DNA of 64,000 nucleotides from Euwallacea fornicatus (GCF_040115645.1 NC_089573.1:310001-374000); one strand, 5' to 3'. Numbered from the stretch's first letter, positions 48,201 through 60,616 are shown. Program-made: numbers and translations. Notes: generated by a model not told the origin, from the letters alone.

Positions 48201-50287
48201 TAATACAAACCTAAACTAACCTGAGTTAACCTATTTTAACTTAAGGGCTGCTCATATCGCTAATTTCCGGGGAGATTCAGTTTTAAAAATTTTCGAAAAT
48301 TCTAATACTGAATGCTTAGAAAAATTGGCAACAAGAATTCCCGGAATTATATATCAGATGTTATTTTCGTTAGACACAACTATAATTTCCTTAATGTTTA
48401 ACTCAATATGCTTCTTGATTGAATTTAATTTGAGGCAGAAGATAGTTTTCCATCTCATTTCGGATATATATCCGATGATCGAATGGAAAAGCGGTCGTGA
48501 TATTATGCAGGCTTTCATAGTAAGTAATCAGAAACAGAATCGATGCCGTCGTCTAAGAAAGACTTTAAAGCACACAAATAGTCAAGATATATCAAAGAAA
48601 GGCTCGACTGAGGACAATTTAGGAACGAATTCCGGTGCTTTGGGAAGAAGGGAGCCGGGATGAGATGAGATAAACGATAGAGTGAGTGGATTGTGGGAGT
48701 GAAATAAAGTGATGAGGAAATTTCAAAGTTAAAAGACAATTACTGAGGAAATCAGATAGAAGTTATCCTGGTATCCCGGCTTCAGGCAGATTTTATTCAA
48801 TCATATCGTTGGGGTCATATAACATGAACGTTGAAAGCTAGCTTTATTGCTCGGAGAAGCTGAATTTAAGGGTGTTGGTCATGTAGAAATGAAATATTAA
48901 CGACCACGTTTGGCTCACCAAGATCCAGAATGTTAGAAAATAAATTTTCCCTTAGTAGAAACTAGTCTCGGCTGTCACTTGTACATCAGCAAAACGTTGG
49001 ATTTATTTCAGTCTACTTCCTTTAGCTTCCGTCTATTACCGTTGAAAACATAAGCCTCGAGGCATTAAAATATCAAATAAAACACCTTTTCCTCTCAGCT
49101 GTAGTTTATTTTTCCCATTTCCGCGCAAAACTAATGGTAGTGGTATTCGATTTAAATTTTAATCAAGGCAACGCAGCTAAAAATAATGAGTAAACGCCAG
49201 TTGGAATTGAATATTATCTGCTTATAAGTTCGAAATTTAAAATAGTTTTTCAAATAGTCTAAAGTTCTAAAAGAAAGTTCCTTCGTTTTAAATAAACGAA
49301 TACGTTTCAATGAAAGCTGGAAGGTTAACACATTTATCTACCTCAAATTTTAATTGATGTTTATTTTTCCATTAAATATGCCCACAATAGTTTAATATAC
49401 GACTGCTATTTCAATGTAATAGTGGATTTGATAAAACCATTTATTTTTTAATTTTATAGCGTTCCTATACTCAAATACATTGTTAATTTAAAGCACGAAA
49501 TTTTCGATCGAGGTTCGAGTAAGCCCATTTAGATACTAAATTTAATTTTAAATGTAACACATGAATAAATGTTTTCACATATGCAGAATTTATTCGAATA
49601 GTAAATTTTTACAACGCCGGCAGATCTGCTCTTCAAATACCTCGAAGAATGAATCGAAAATTAAATTCAAAACCCCGTTATGTATTTAAACATTTATTAA
49701 AAACATGTACCACTTCATCTCTATACCCCATTGCGCCACCGAATTAAAAAACATTATTTGTTTGAGGAGTTTTATTGAATTTTAACGGGCTTTACTGGCA
49801 TAGACAATCGAACGTGAAATAGGGGATTTGATTTTTAAATTTGTTTACGATGAGGTTTCGCATTTTGTCGTCCGTAGTAAATTGTATCTATTTAATTTGA
49901 TATTTTCGACTTATCGTCCATTGCATTTGTTTGAGGTTGTTGTGCCGTTCGCTGAAAGCCATCAATTCAGCTCCTGAAATCAGCGACCATATAATTAAAT
50001 CAGCTCCCATTAATCGTTTTGCAGCAGATCTCCGAAAAAAATCCCGACTAAATCCATTTTCGAAATCGCTTAAAGCGAATTGCTTTAACTTGACACGCGC
50101 CAATTTGCGAATTTATTTGCCTAAAACATACTTCCACCATTACAAGGGAATTCTTTTAGCGTTTGAACGTTTTCTATATAATTCTCTTCCTAAATTCGAC
50201 TTGGTTTTATGCCGCAGGCTTCGCATAATTTCGAAGAACCCGACGCACGTTTGATTATTAAAATATTATTTTCATTTTCGTTTTCAG
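48201..50287. other. Intron sequence before the 15-nt exon
   Basis: Two open frames of 107-112 codons (48325-48663 and 49931-50254, plus) begin with non-ATG codons and show no family features. They are treated as chance. It ends with attttcgttttcag. Confidence 0.4.
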
Positions 50288-50302
50288 GAATGGACTATCC
50301 GG
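50288..50302 (+). CDS. 15-nt microexon D, or start of an alternative last exon
   Basis: The acceptor attttcgttttcag is followed by GAATGGACTATCCGG and the donor gtaagg. It enters and leaves in phase 1 like exons A and C, encoding (G)MDYP(G). If the donor is not used the frame continues with KENLPSLSNK to TAA at 50335-50337. That stop overlaps AATAAATAAA (50329-50338), a possible poly(A) signal, so D may instead be a last exon (protein of 248 residues). A second donor-like site follows at 50355. Microexons this short need transcript proof. Confidence 0.5.
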
Positions 50303-53300
50303 GTAAGGAAAATCTCCCTTCTTTGAGCAATAAATAAATTCCAAATCACGAGCAGGTAAGCCAGAGAATTTTGCTAAAATTGTACATTTTCCCTCGTTTC
50401 GTCGTGGCAACAGCCATTAAATTAGAGACTTCTTGTAGCGAGCTCAAATATAACATTTGGGACTGGGCTCCACAACAGTCGAAATAGGGATGGCTGCTTT
50501 TGTCAGGGATCGAAGTAAGCAATTACCACACTCCCTCTGTGATATGCCGGCTTCATTATCAGCAATTATACAATATTACGTTTATATAGAATCAGTTATG
50601 TTTAATTATTGTTGAAATATTTATTGATTTTAGGGTGGAAATTTCAGAAAAATGAGTCCTTTGAAACTACACAAGCAAATGGGTCGAATGGGACAATTAT
50701 TTATCTGAACGTATCTGTTTTGGCAGCGTTTGTATTCAATTGATAAATTTTAAGGGTACAAGTTCACATCTGCCCCATTTATATTTAGGTCGGTAGATCT
50801 ATATATCACGTCCGTATTTATTGCCTAACTGCCGCCTATGGATATATTATTCTGTTCTGAAACCAGCTAAAATAATATACGTACATTGTTGAGTTTCTCT
50901 TGTTTCCTTACACACGTTCCGAACTTATATCCGTTAGATGATAAAATATATTGTAATTCGTTTTTTGTCTCACCTTTTTTCCGACTAAGTATTAACTGGC
51001 ACAGCTCTTTCAACACTGTCCAACATATGGTTCACGAAATCCAAATCGTTCAATTTTTGTATTATATCCTTGTAGATATCTATATAGATCGACCTGCCTA
51101 TGACAGGCCGTTCTCTTTTAAATTGATTTCCGAATCATCTAGATGATAAGCTGTCATTAAATAAGCGATTGCAAATCGATAGTTTTGTACACTACAATTT
51201 CACTTGAACACATCTTTCAATTACGATGAATACAAAATCTTAGAGGGAATTAGGTATACGACTTCACAATTCAAAGTTACTGCATGAATTTTAACGTGGA
51301 ACGAATATAGGAAAATACGACAACATTAAAAAAAGATATATATAGAAAACTCCCTATAGTTACATTATAACCTTTAGTTGCTATAAGCCAACTTTTACTT
51401 AATTGAAATTCTGTTTGCACAGCGTGAAAAACCAATAAAATGCGATCCCACGGCATCTGACGTAAAGAAGAAATTTTGATTAAGAGAGGCGCAGTTTTTC
51501 AAATATTTGAAGATTATTTTACAATTAGCATTAAATATAATAAGACAACTTAATTACAAGACACTCGGGTAAACGATAGCTGAAAATCCACAGTTTCTAG
51601 ACCTGCATAATGGTTATTCATTAATCTGAATGATGTATATTAAAGAATATTAGTCGATAGATCTAATCGAGGGTAACACAGGCAATAAACGTATTTTTGG
51701 AAAGCATAAGTCAGCCTTACAATAAATTATTCAATGAATGAATTGGAAACATAAACCTAATAGCTGTAATCATCGTTTAAACATTGATTATAATGTAATT
51801 GAGTCATTCTATATCCTAATTCAACAAATTCGTTTTAATATTTATACGCAAATACATTAAAAATTCATTTGGAAGAATCTATGTAAAGTTCATGTATCGT
51901 TTTCGATAAAGTAGCTTTTAAGGCTATTTTTCTAGAAATTATCAAATGGTGTTTAATCGCATCTAAAACCAACAGCTTTACTCAATCGAAAATATTCAGA
52001 AATTATTTTAAATAATGCAACAACTGAAATTTTTAATAAGCGAACAATCCAAAAGAGTGAGAGGAAGATTTCCCTTAAGTTCAGAAAATAAAAGAAATTA
52101 GATTTGGACACAATCCTGGACTTTCTAAACGAACATTGAAATCAATTTAAAAAATTTACCAGGGAAATCATGAATAAACGGATTATTCATTTGATCGGGA
52201 ATCAATATAAATTTTATAATCAAAATGAGTCCACGTTTCTTAAACCATCGTGAGGCAACTGCTCACTAGGGCGGTTTACCTAACAAACGTAAAGTTTCTC
52301 ATTTGACCACAAGCGGCGTTAAATTAATTAGTTACTTCTGGATGGATCTACCGGGAGGGTGATAAATATTTCTAAAGTCAATCAGCTAACTGTAATTTAT
52401 TTTAAATTTACTTGAAACTAGGACGAAACTGTAGATATTTAAATTACGACGTGATTAATAGGATATTTTAGTATCATCCATAGAACCGAAAAGCGTAAAA
52501 AAAAAATTCTTCAAATCTCTTTTAAATTAACAAGATGCTGGTATCTAAGAGAGGAACGATAAATCTGCTAACACTGTCTTTGATATAAAGTTTTGCAAAA
52601 ATAGTAATAGGCTTGTTCTCATCTACCGAGACTCTAATGTGAAACAGTTCAAGAACCCTGTCGCGTATGCGCATCGCTGAATTCAACTTCAAGTCTGCAA
52701 TACGAATTGCCTAGAAGTATTTTCGAATTGTTCTGAAATAGTTTCCTGACCGGTAGAGACGAACGTAAGATTTCCCAGTTTTTGAATTTTTTGACTCACC
52801 AAGAACTTTTGACAGACGGTTTAAGTGCATGATGTGCATCAAACTTTAGTTTGTACGCGAAATTATCTATAGGACACTTTTTGGAGAAATATCTCTCATA
52901 ACTTATTAACGTATGACACACCATTTTTCGAATCACACTTTTTACGAGTCGAAGAGCTAATATGAGTTTGACAGACTCACCGGTAAGGTCCAATAGAGCT
53001 TGATGAAATTGGTCACTACGTTCAATTGGACCAATGATCTGTGACAAGATGGCTTTGCTTTTGCCATTTTACTCTTTTACTCGCCTTTACAAACTTAATG
53101 AAGCATCTCATTTGACTGAGCTCCGGAAGTATCAACGTTGATTCTCTGCTAAATTTCTAAAGATTTGATTTTAGATTTCCGTTGGTACATCTCGGAATGA
53201 TATTCATCCATTTTGCTCGATTGGTAATTACCTGCTTTATGTAGCGTGGTTAATTATCATAACGCGTTTCGTTAGCTACTCGAAGTTTGTAATTGAATAT

Positions 53301-53610
53301 AGAATTGGCCCTGTTGAATATCGCGAGTGTACTGTAGAGGTAGATAGGCCGGTAATTATCTCTTTGACGAGTTGAATTAATGGCAGTTAGGCTCAAATGG
53401 ACCAACCATTAATTGGCGTCATTTATTTGTATAGGTTTTCTAGTTAATGTTAAAAATGTCGCTGAGCATCAGTCACAGGATAGGGGAATGCACGTAATAA
53501 GGGGAGCGAAGCCCGAGAATTTCCGGAATTCCACGTTATAATTCGAAATATTCGGCGTGTTTGATGCGTAAAACATTAATTCGTGACAGGCGTAATGACA
53601 AGTAATGAGG
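50303..53610. other. Probable intron or 3' flank, nothing identified
   Basis: AT-rich sequence with short open frames only. Any further coding exons of the gene must lie here or beyond, but I found none with a convincing pair of splice borders in the right phase. Confidence 0.4.
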
Positions 53611-53638
53611 TATTCTTTTCTTTCAAGTTCAGGTGAGT
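53611..53638 (+). promoter_or_regulatory. Candidate recursive splice site
   Basis: A good pyrimidine tract tattcttttctttcaagttcag runs into GTGAGT. It is the best-looking acceptor/donor junction of this type in the window. It matters only if the gene continues to the right. Confidence 0.35.
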
Positions 53639-53975
53639 TTGTACCGAATAATTTATGCCACTGGTAATTTCGTCGAATTCACGCATTAATTTGGTAAAAA
53701 ATAAATTTACCTCTGTGTAACCGTACTTTTAACAGACACGCAACCCTATTATTTCTTTATTCCACACGACCTGGTCGATAAGCAAAAAGTCCGGAGAAAA
53801 TTGATCGCAAAAAAGAGTGGAAGTCAATTACCTCGAATTTTTTGAGCATCAGACATATCACAATGCTCAATTGGTTCGTGTATGTAATCGTAACCACTGT
53901 AGCGAGACCCGACTCTCTGAACTAAATAGAAAGATAATAAAGGTAGAATAACGAGCGCATAATAAGTAAGTGTAG
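53639..53975. other. Non-coding stretch, nothing identified
   Basis: No coding or repeat seen. It leads into the TGACG cluster. Confidence 0.4.
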
Positions 53976-54097
53976 GTGACGTTATTGTACTTGAGATAAT
54001 GACGTCGAAGGGAAAGGAGTTTGCAAAGCCGAATAAATCTGACGTTAACGGTGGAACGAAGAAGTTTTTATTACTTCGGGGTGACGTCGTACGTCAC
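53976..54097. promoter_or_regulatory. Cluster of five CRE-like TGACG sites
   Basis: TGACG occurs at 53977, 54000 (TGACGTCG), 54040 and 54082 (TGACGTCG), and on the other strand at 54092 (CGTCA). That is five in about 120 bp of AT-rich DNA, where well under one is expected. This suggests a CREB/ATF-type enhancer. Function is inferred. Confidence 0.4.
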
Positions 54098-55468
54098 TGG
54101 CGCACTGTTGTAAGATTTATACATATTTAAGTGCGAGTGAGATAAAGCACAAAACTCCTCTCTTCATAAATACCAGATAAATTTACTAGAGTGTGACATC
54201 ACCCTGAGAGACGGGTGCTCTTCGAACTTTAATGAAACACCGTAAAAAACGATTTGCTGAATAAGTCTTCCCTTAATTATTGTCACGAAGGAATTGCTCA
54301 CCGGAAAACGTTTTATTTAATCCAATTTAGCCGGATCAATGCGGAACATCCTGGCTTTAATAGACCTATTTCATTTACTTTTATTCCCGCTAACTAACCC
54401 CAAAAAGAACATTCAGTGTAAACTTGTTTTTCCACTTTTAACAAGAAGATAGAAGCCAAGACGCTTCATCGTATAAGCATATCTGATAGATTAATATTTC
54501 CTTCATCCGTTCGAAAAGAAAAACATATTGGTTTTCTCCCGAGATTTGAAAGGGACCCAGCATGAATAATTCAGCGATGAATCGTTAGTCAGAAATGTAT
54601 TAAACTGTTTCACAGCAGTCTGTAAATAAATGTCCCAGTCATGAGTTTAATACTTAATTTTACTACCAGGAGAATAAGCGAAAATGCCATAGATACGACC
54701 AAGCATTTAACGATTTTCTTTATTTGTTAAACTCTTCTTGAATTTTCGCGCAACGCAAGTCGACGGGTATTACAAAGAATAGTTATTGCTTCGGGCATAC
54801 CGAGAGAACTAGGTCCTCTGGATACATATTATTTGTCTCTTTAATACGTAGACATTAAAATACTATCTCCATCAGTGTCTATATTTGATATCAATTTTCG
54901 CAATATTGAAAGTGTCTTTCAAGGAAGTGTCTCAAGCTTCAGTTCTAAAGCTCTAGGACTTTAATTGAGGTATCCAGGTTCCTAGAGGATCCACGTCAGT
55001 CGATTAGGCCGAAAAGCTGCTTCGTGAAAATTTAGTTTTCCTGAAAATTACACGATCAGTTTTGACGATCAATAAGAAATTTGGCTTGTCCTCAATTATT
55101 CCTGCTATCACCTGCACAACAGCAAAATTTCCGAATATTTTTGGATGGGCGCTCTCAGCCAAATTAGCAAGTGGATTTGTTTGACGTTTCACAAAATTAC
55201 ACTTGGAGAAAATTACCTGAATATTTACAAAGCGACAATTTAAAAAATTCTTTTTCTTATTAAGTACTATGCGTGCTCTTTTTAGGAAAAATTCCCGTTG
55301 TTTTGTGCCTTCAAATCAACTTCTGGAAATAATTCAGCCACTGGTGGTATTACAAGTAAACATTTCTTAAATAGATGCTTTATTGGACTCCTAACAAAAA
55401 TTCGTCTTACAGAAGTCATCAATATATGTGTATATGTAAGCGCATTATAAAAGACAAAAAGTAAAATA
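54098..55468. other. Non-coding stretch, nothing identified
   Basis: Short open frames only, up to the TA preceding the mariner-like element. Confidence 0.4.
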
Positions 55469-56275
55469 CAAGGTGTTCATTAAATATACGACAGAAATTC
55501 AGAAAGTTATTCCCTGGATTCTTCTATGGATATTTCATCCTTTAATGATTTTTGGAAAAAAAATTTTTTCAAAAATATAGGGTAAGAAAAATTTTCGATA
55601 GTAGCAACATTTTATTACTAAATATTACATGTTAAGCTTCTTAAACTGTAAGAATTCTTGAAAATAACTACCTCAAGTGAAGTACTCATTGTGAGATCCA
55701 TCTCGACAAATCGATTTCTTGAGAAATTCGCTTCATTGGGAAAAAGAACCAACGTCAATACATTGATCTTTCTCCATCATATCCAGCACATTGCGGTCCA
55801 CTTCTAGCGTTCTTACTATCATTGCTCTTCCTCATCCTCTATTTTCTTAACAATAACATACGGAATTGCTGGATTGGTCGAAAGAGATCTCATTTACGTT
55901 CTGCTGGATCTCAGGACTTAAACCCCCTGGACCATTTCCTATGAAGGCATGTAAAGTCATTAGTTTGTAATACTCCAGTGGAAAACGCAGTAGATTTGAA
56001 TAATCGGATTATTACTTACTGCAACTCGATAAGAAACGACCTTGGTGTTTTGGAAAGATTTCAACAGTCAATGAAGAGAAGATTGGATTCTTACATCGTA
56101 GTTGAAGTTGGGCATTTTTAACAGTTCTCCTAGTTGAAGAAAGTTTACATGTAATATTTAGTAATAAGATATTGCCATTTTCTAAAATTGTCGTTATTTT
56201 GTACTTTCGGAACAAAAAACTTTTTGAAGTATTCTCAGATGGGTACATTTATTTTTATGTTTAATGGACACCCTG
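55469..56275 (+). mobile_element. Mariner-like element with both termini and TA flanks, decayed
   Basis: The left end CAAGGTGTTCATTAAATATA and the inverted right end CAGGGTGTCCATTAAACATA agree at 17 of 20 bases. TA flanks both ends (55467-55468, 56276-56277), as expected for Tc1/mariner insertion. Total length is 807 bp, shorter than a full element. Only the C-terminal part of a transposase is readable (see 55840-56121), so the 5' coding part was lost by deletion or decay. Full-length members of this arthropod family are usually well over 1 kb. Confidence 0.82.
55840..56121 (+). pseudogene. Transposase C-terminal relic (mariner/IS630 superfamily)
   Basis: The frame reads YFLNNNIRNCWIGRKRSHL, then GSQDLNPLDHFL, then RHVKSLVCNTPVE, and NSIRNDLGVLERFQQSMKRR. 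This matches the RWIGR, SPDLNPLDFFLWG, VKSLVY-TPV and ER-QQSM-RR blocks of arthropod DDE transposases. The third catalytic Asp (in QDLNP) is kept. The Trp of FLWG is a TGA stop, so the gene is dead. The N-terminal helix-turn-helix and first two catalytic acids are absent. Confidence 0.8.
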
Positions 56276-56705
56276 TATAAATTAACAAAGTTGGACAATA
56301 CACTTTCAGTACTACAGTTTCAGTAATTATATATATAAAGGGTAAGGGGTTACAACTTCAAACACGATGTTACATGAAATTAAATGTGTTGGCTAGCCGG
56401 TATTCGTCAACATCATCATAGCCGTTTCTCATTAGCCATGTTTTAATTCTCACGGTGAATGCCTCGATGAGCGATATCCTCATCGAATGTGGTAACTTGT
56501 TTTAGAGTAGAGGTTCAAAGTAATTTGTGTGTTTCTACATGTCGTTTATCCCAGATATTTATCTCTAACATCGTTCGATTTTACACGAACAGACTAACGG
56601 CGAAAATCCGTATTTTTCTGGTATATATTGTAATTTAGGCGAACGTCGGGTAAAGACTTTCAAATATGTATGTTGATATAAAACCTGGCATCATACCTCT
56701 ATTTC

Positions 56706-57285
56706 AGTCCTAACAACACTCTCAATAGTTCAAAAGTTCTTTTGGCATCTGAACTATGTCCCTAATGTAAAATATGATATGACCGTGTTAAAACGGGATC
56801 CGGATAAACTCCTAGCCATTTAATATATTCGACGTAAGCTGGTAAGTCGATTTTGCGGTTACTAAAGATCCAGTTCTTGTTTTTCACCATTTAGAGATAA
56901 ACTGGTCGATAGAGACAAAAGCAACTTCTTAGATTGCATATTTAGTACCCGAAGGGCCAAGTCCTTCGACTACTTTTCAGATGCTACGAAAGGTATATCG
57001 TCGGCAAACAATACAATGTCGATACCCAGAACCCCCACCTTAATATCATTAATAAAGCTCAAAAGCAGGAGGGGTCCGAGCACCGAACCTTGCGGAAATC
57101 CATGTCGAATATCCGTGATCGCTGAAAAGTTATTAATCTTAGTGGACTGCCTCCTATGTTTGAAATACGAATGCAAAAGTTTACAACTATTTTTAGAAAA
57201 ATAATAAAATATAAGTTTGCAAAGTAAATCAGAACAAAGGACACAATCAAAAGCTTTCTGCAAATCACGTGTGATAACGTTAAGG
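56706..57285 (-). pseudogene. Non-LTR retrotransposon reverse transcriptase relic
   Basis: Read on the minus strand it shows, in order, RDLQKAFDCV (motif A), GFPQGSVLGPLLLLSFINDI (motif B), IVLFADDIPFVAS (the catalytic ADD box) and, after stops and a frameshift, IKWLGVYPDPVLT (the FLGV-LD block after the palm), then AKRTFELLRVL. This order is that of Jockey/CR1-like LINEs. A stop lies before motif A near 57290, another follows the ADD box, and several lie further on, so it is a truncated dead copy. It sits between two mariner-like relics. Confidence 0.88.
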
Positions 57286-57494
57286 TAACATTAAGGCACT
57301 TAATGCAAAATTTTGCCAGGCTACCCCCACTAACATTTTATTTTCAAATGGAAAAGTATTCATTATAGTATGTCAAATGATAGGTAGTTTAATAAGGAAT
57401 ATAGTTAGAACTCAAGTGAGATTTACAGTTCCCTTAAAAAAATAAAATTATTAGATACAAAATGAAGTGACTCACTATTAAATTGAACAAAATT
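57286..57494. other. Gap between two transposon relics
   Basis: No coding or terminal repeat recognised here. Confidence 0.4.
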
Positions 57495-58160
57495 TCATCT
57501 CATAGGGAAAATCTCATCAAAATACTTTTTTACAGTCATAGTATAATGAGGTGGTTCAGCATCGTGGTGGGACCAAATATTCTTTGCTACTTTTTCCCGA
57601 TTTTCTCCAGAAAAAATTGCGGCGATTAATGGAATTAGTTCATATTGTAATAAGTTCAAGTGTGGTACGTGATTTAGGTTACCCTTTATCAAATATGGAC
57701 CGAATGTTCCCATTCGTACATTGATTTTTTGCTGATCTTGTATATGCAGAGTCCGCATCCAATGAGGATTCTCTGTAGACCAATAACGACAATTATGTCG
57801 GTGAATAGATCCATTTTGGCAAAACGTCGTTTAACCCAAAAATAAGATTCTAGAAAAAAACCTATTTTTCTGAATGCCTTTTTTTGCAGCAATTCATAAA
57901 ATCTCATTCAGCGATCAAAATCTTCGTGCGTCAATTCTTGGGTAAGGAAAATTTTGTGTGGATGAAATTTTTCTCGTTTTAAAAGAGTGCTTACTGACTT
58001 TGCAGATACATCAAATTCATATGCAAGTTTGCTGGTAGACTGTATGGAGTTTTTATCGATAGATAAAAAGAATGTCTAGTGCTTTATCGCCACCAGTTGC
58101 TGTTCGAGGTCTTTCACATTTTGGAGAAGCTTTCACACTTCCTCTTTGTCGAAATTTTAT
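57495..58160 (-). pseudogene. Transposase relic, N-terminal and central parts (mariner/IS630 superfamily)
   Basis: On the minus strand, broken by several frameshifts and stops, the order is: KFRQRGSVKASPKCERPRTA (GSV...GRPRT linker), LAYEFDVSAKSVSTLLKREK (second helix-turn-helix), FHPHKIFLTQELTHEDFDR, NGSIHRHNCRYWSTENPHWM, and NHVPHLNLLQYELIPLIAAI ending in IWSHHDAEPPHYTMTVKKY. The second catalytic Asp (HHDAEPPH, usually QQDGAPPH) is present; the first (in the usual DE-F motif) is not visible. The copy ends at FPMR, before the third catalytic region. No terminal repeats found. It is in opposite orientation to the two related copies at 55.8 and 62.0 kb. Confidence 0.85.
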
Positions 58161-60300
58161 ATGATAAATATAATAATGCACAATTTTATTTCATAAGAAA
58201 CGGCTGTTGGCCAGTTAGTTCATCTGCCTATGTTACAATTAACTGTGTAACAAAAACCAAAAACAAAAGGAAGTGACTACATTTTCAATTCGAATAATGC
58301 TCCAACACGGTCATGAGAAGGGAGATGTATCGATATTGTCTCGCCGGTTGTACTAGGCAGAACGGGCTGAGTATTGTCCAGTTGTAAGTGTTGTTTTTCC
58401 AATTTGTTTATAGTTGCGATAGTCTTTTCGTTATTTTAGTCACTTGCGTTGTCTGCTAGTGATTGAAGTATTTCTACCGGTTTCGCGGTGATTTTGTCGT
58501 GTACAACAAGACCACCCCGACGAGACGTCGAAGAGACTGACGATCCCTGTGGGAGCCCTTGTTCGGGAGAGAAGGAAAACGGATGTTTTTTTATTGATTC
58601 AACAAACTACACTTTTATCTATAAATCGGTCTGGATGTTTTTCATAAAATAGCGGACACCCTACTTCCTAAGTTATTTTGTGATCTTCATACCGTAAAAA
58701 GATGATAATTTAAATTTTTCGCTTCTCAGATAAAATACCCATTTTTTAAAAATATTTTAACTGCGGTAGATACCAACAACTAAATTCGACCACTAATGAA
58801 TTCTACGAAAGCCAAAATATCCTGTGTTGAAAAAATTGTTTACATTGAAGACGATTTGAAATTTCTACGTCTTATTGTCATCAAAATCTTTCCAGGATAC
58901 AGACTTTGTTCTTTCTTTTAAGGAAACTGTAGATCCCATTATAGTGCAGAGTATACCGTTGTATATCTTATTGAATTACCTCTTATTTATTATATAATAC
59001 GCTAGATACCTGTCAATTGGGAACCAACGTTAGAAGGATAGCTGGACAGGGATGAAAAATTTTAACCTTGAAAACAACGCATTAAATACCCTTTTTAAAG
59101 CGAAGTTATACGTGTTTAGGCAAGCATTGCAGATAACTAGCACCTGAGAAGACTTCCCAACTTGCCTTGGTGTGATTTATGTATGACGTAGGTTTAAACT
59201 AGCGTGATAAACAGCTACTAATTTAATAAGAAATCCATTAGCAGCTAACGTTCACTATCCGATTTCCGAATAACAACAATGTCAATATATATAGTCACCC
59301 TTTAAGGCTCAAATTGTTTATACTCCCCGAAAATGAACGTTTCTGAGATAGCGCAGCAAATATTTGCATATCGTAAGACGTTAAGCATACGTATAACAAA
59401 ACCAGCCCTTCACGCAAAACGTTTTGTGATGAAACTCTTTATTCGTATTATTAATTATTAATAGAGAATTGATATTTTTGGGCCATTAAAAGATTTGATT
59501 ATCAGAAGTTCAGCCAGGAAAATCTTCACCGATTCATTACTGTTGTTCCGTACATAAATTCACTCTTGGGTTATGTCATCACAATTATTAATCTCACATA
59601 ATATGTTGGCTTGATCGAAAGGATAATTAATTAAAGCAGCAGAACTGCGTTCCTAACGAAAAACGGTTACAAATTGGGTTGACAAATGAAACCGGAGGAT
59701 ATGGATTTAATATTGAAGATAAGTTCGCTTGCTTCCCAGTTATATTAAGCCGCACCGCCATATTTCAGTTGTTTTAGTGGAGACATGTTCTGTGTAAACA
59801 TCTATCAAAGGGAGCATGAATTTCTGCCGAGACTTCGAAGCGAGTGTTAAAGGGAATGTGATTTCCAAGTCGTAGAACCCATATTTTATATCATAATTAT
59901 GTTATGTAACAAAGCAATATACTATCGGTATGTTTGTGAAGTATTCGCGTAGAACTTAGAATTTTCAAAAATACGAAAATCAATTTGACTCCTAGAGGTA
60001 TAGTGTTGGATCGGTGGTAATTACAATTTATCATCTCCGGTTCATACTTTGAAGGCGGGCCCAGTCGGCTTAAACTATTAAGGTCTTTTAATATAACCGA
60101 AATAAAAAATTGCCGCTTAGTCCCACGACCCAAAGGCAAGTGATTTGTTAAACTCAATAGAGCAAATAAATTAAAGTCACGCGTTCTGGAGCAATATTTT
60201 CGCCAAAGCCATACCTAATAAATTATTGAAATGGCTCTCAAGTTCTCTCTATCAGCATTCAATATAACTAGACAAAGGGGTAACGACAGTTGCAAATTTC
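58161..60300. other. Non-coding stretch, nothing identified
   Basis: It may include the decayed start of the minus-strand transposase near 58161-58280. Otherwise AT-rich sequence with short open frames. Confidence 0.35.
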
Positions 60301-60303
60301 CGG

Positions 60304-60324
60304 AAAATCTATTTCCAGGTAGGT
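60304..60324 (+). promoter_or_regulatory. Candidate recursive splice site
   Basis: aaaatctatttccag is joined directly to GTAGGT. The donor is less standard than at 27150. Relevant only if a long intron spans this point. Confidence 0.22.
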
Positions 60325-60616
60325 TTTCAATTATCCGGCCTTAGGTACGACAGTCTTCTTTCTCGACTAAGCCCGCACCTTATGGCTGTCATTCTAAATT
60401 TTGCAACTTTCCAACGTTTTATATTTTACATCCCCCACGGGCTTCACTCGTCTGTGAAATATCTCCATTATTTTTAGTGGGATGAGTGCTTCAACCAATA
60501 AATGCCATCAGTCGTCTTTCATTTACAAATGTGACTAGACAGGATGTCTCAGAAACAATGGCACAAATTAGCATTGAGTGTTACAGGGTGAGAAAATAGA
60601 ACGAATGAGCTAGACC

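Noticed and set aside
48325..48663. 112-codon open frame, plus strand
   Set aside because: Starts with TTG, no family motifs, no splice context, composition like random AT-rich sequence, and a competing frame on the other strand.
49931..50254. 107-codon open frame just before microexon D
   Set aside because: Non-ATG start, overlaps an equally open minus frame, and lies in the polypyrimidine/branch region ahead of the acceptor at 50287. No recognisable domain.
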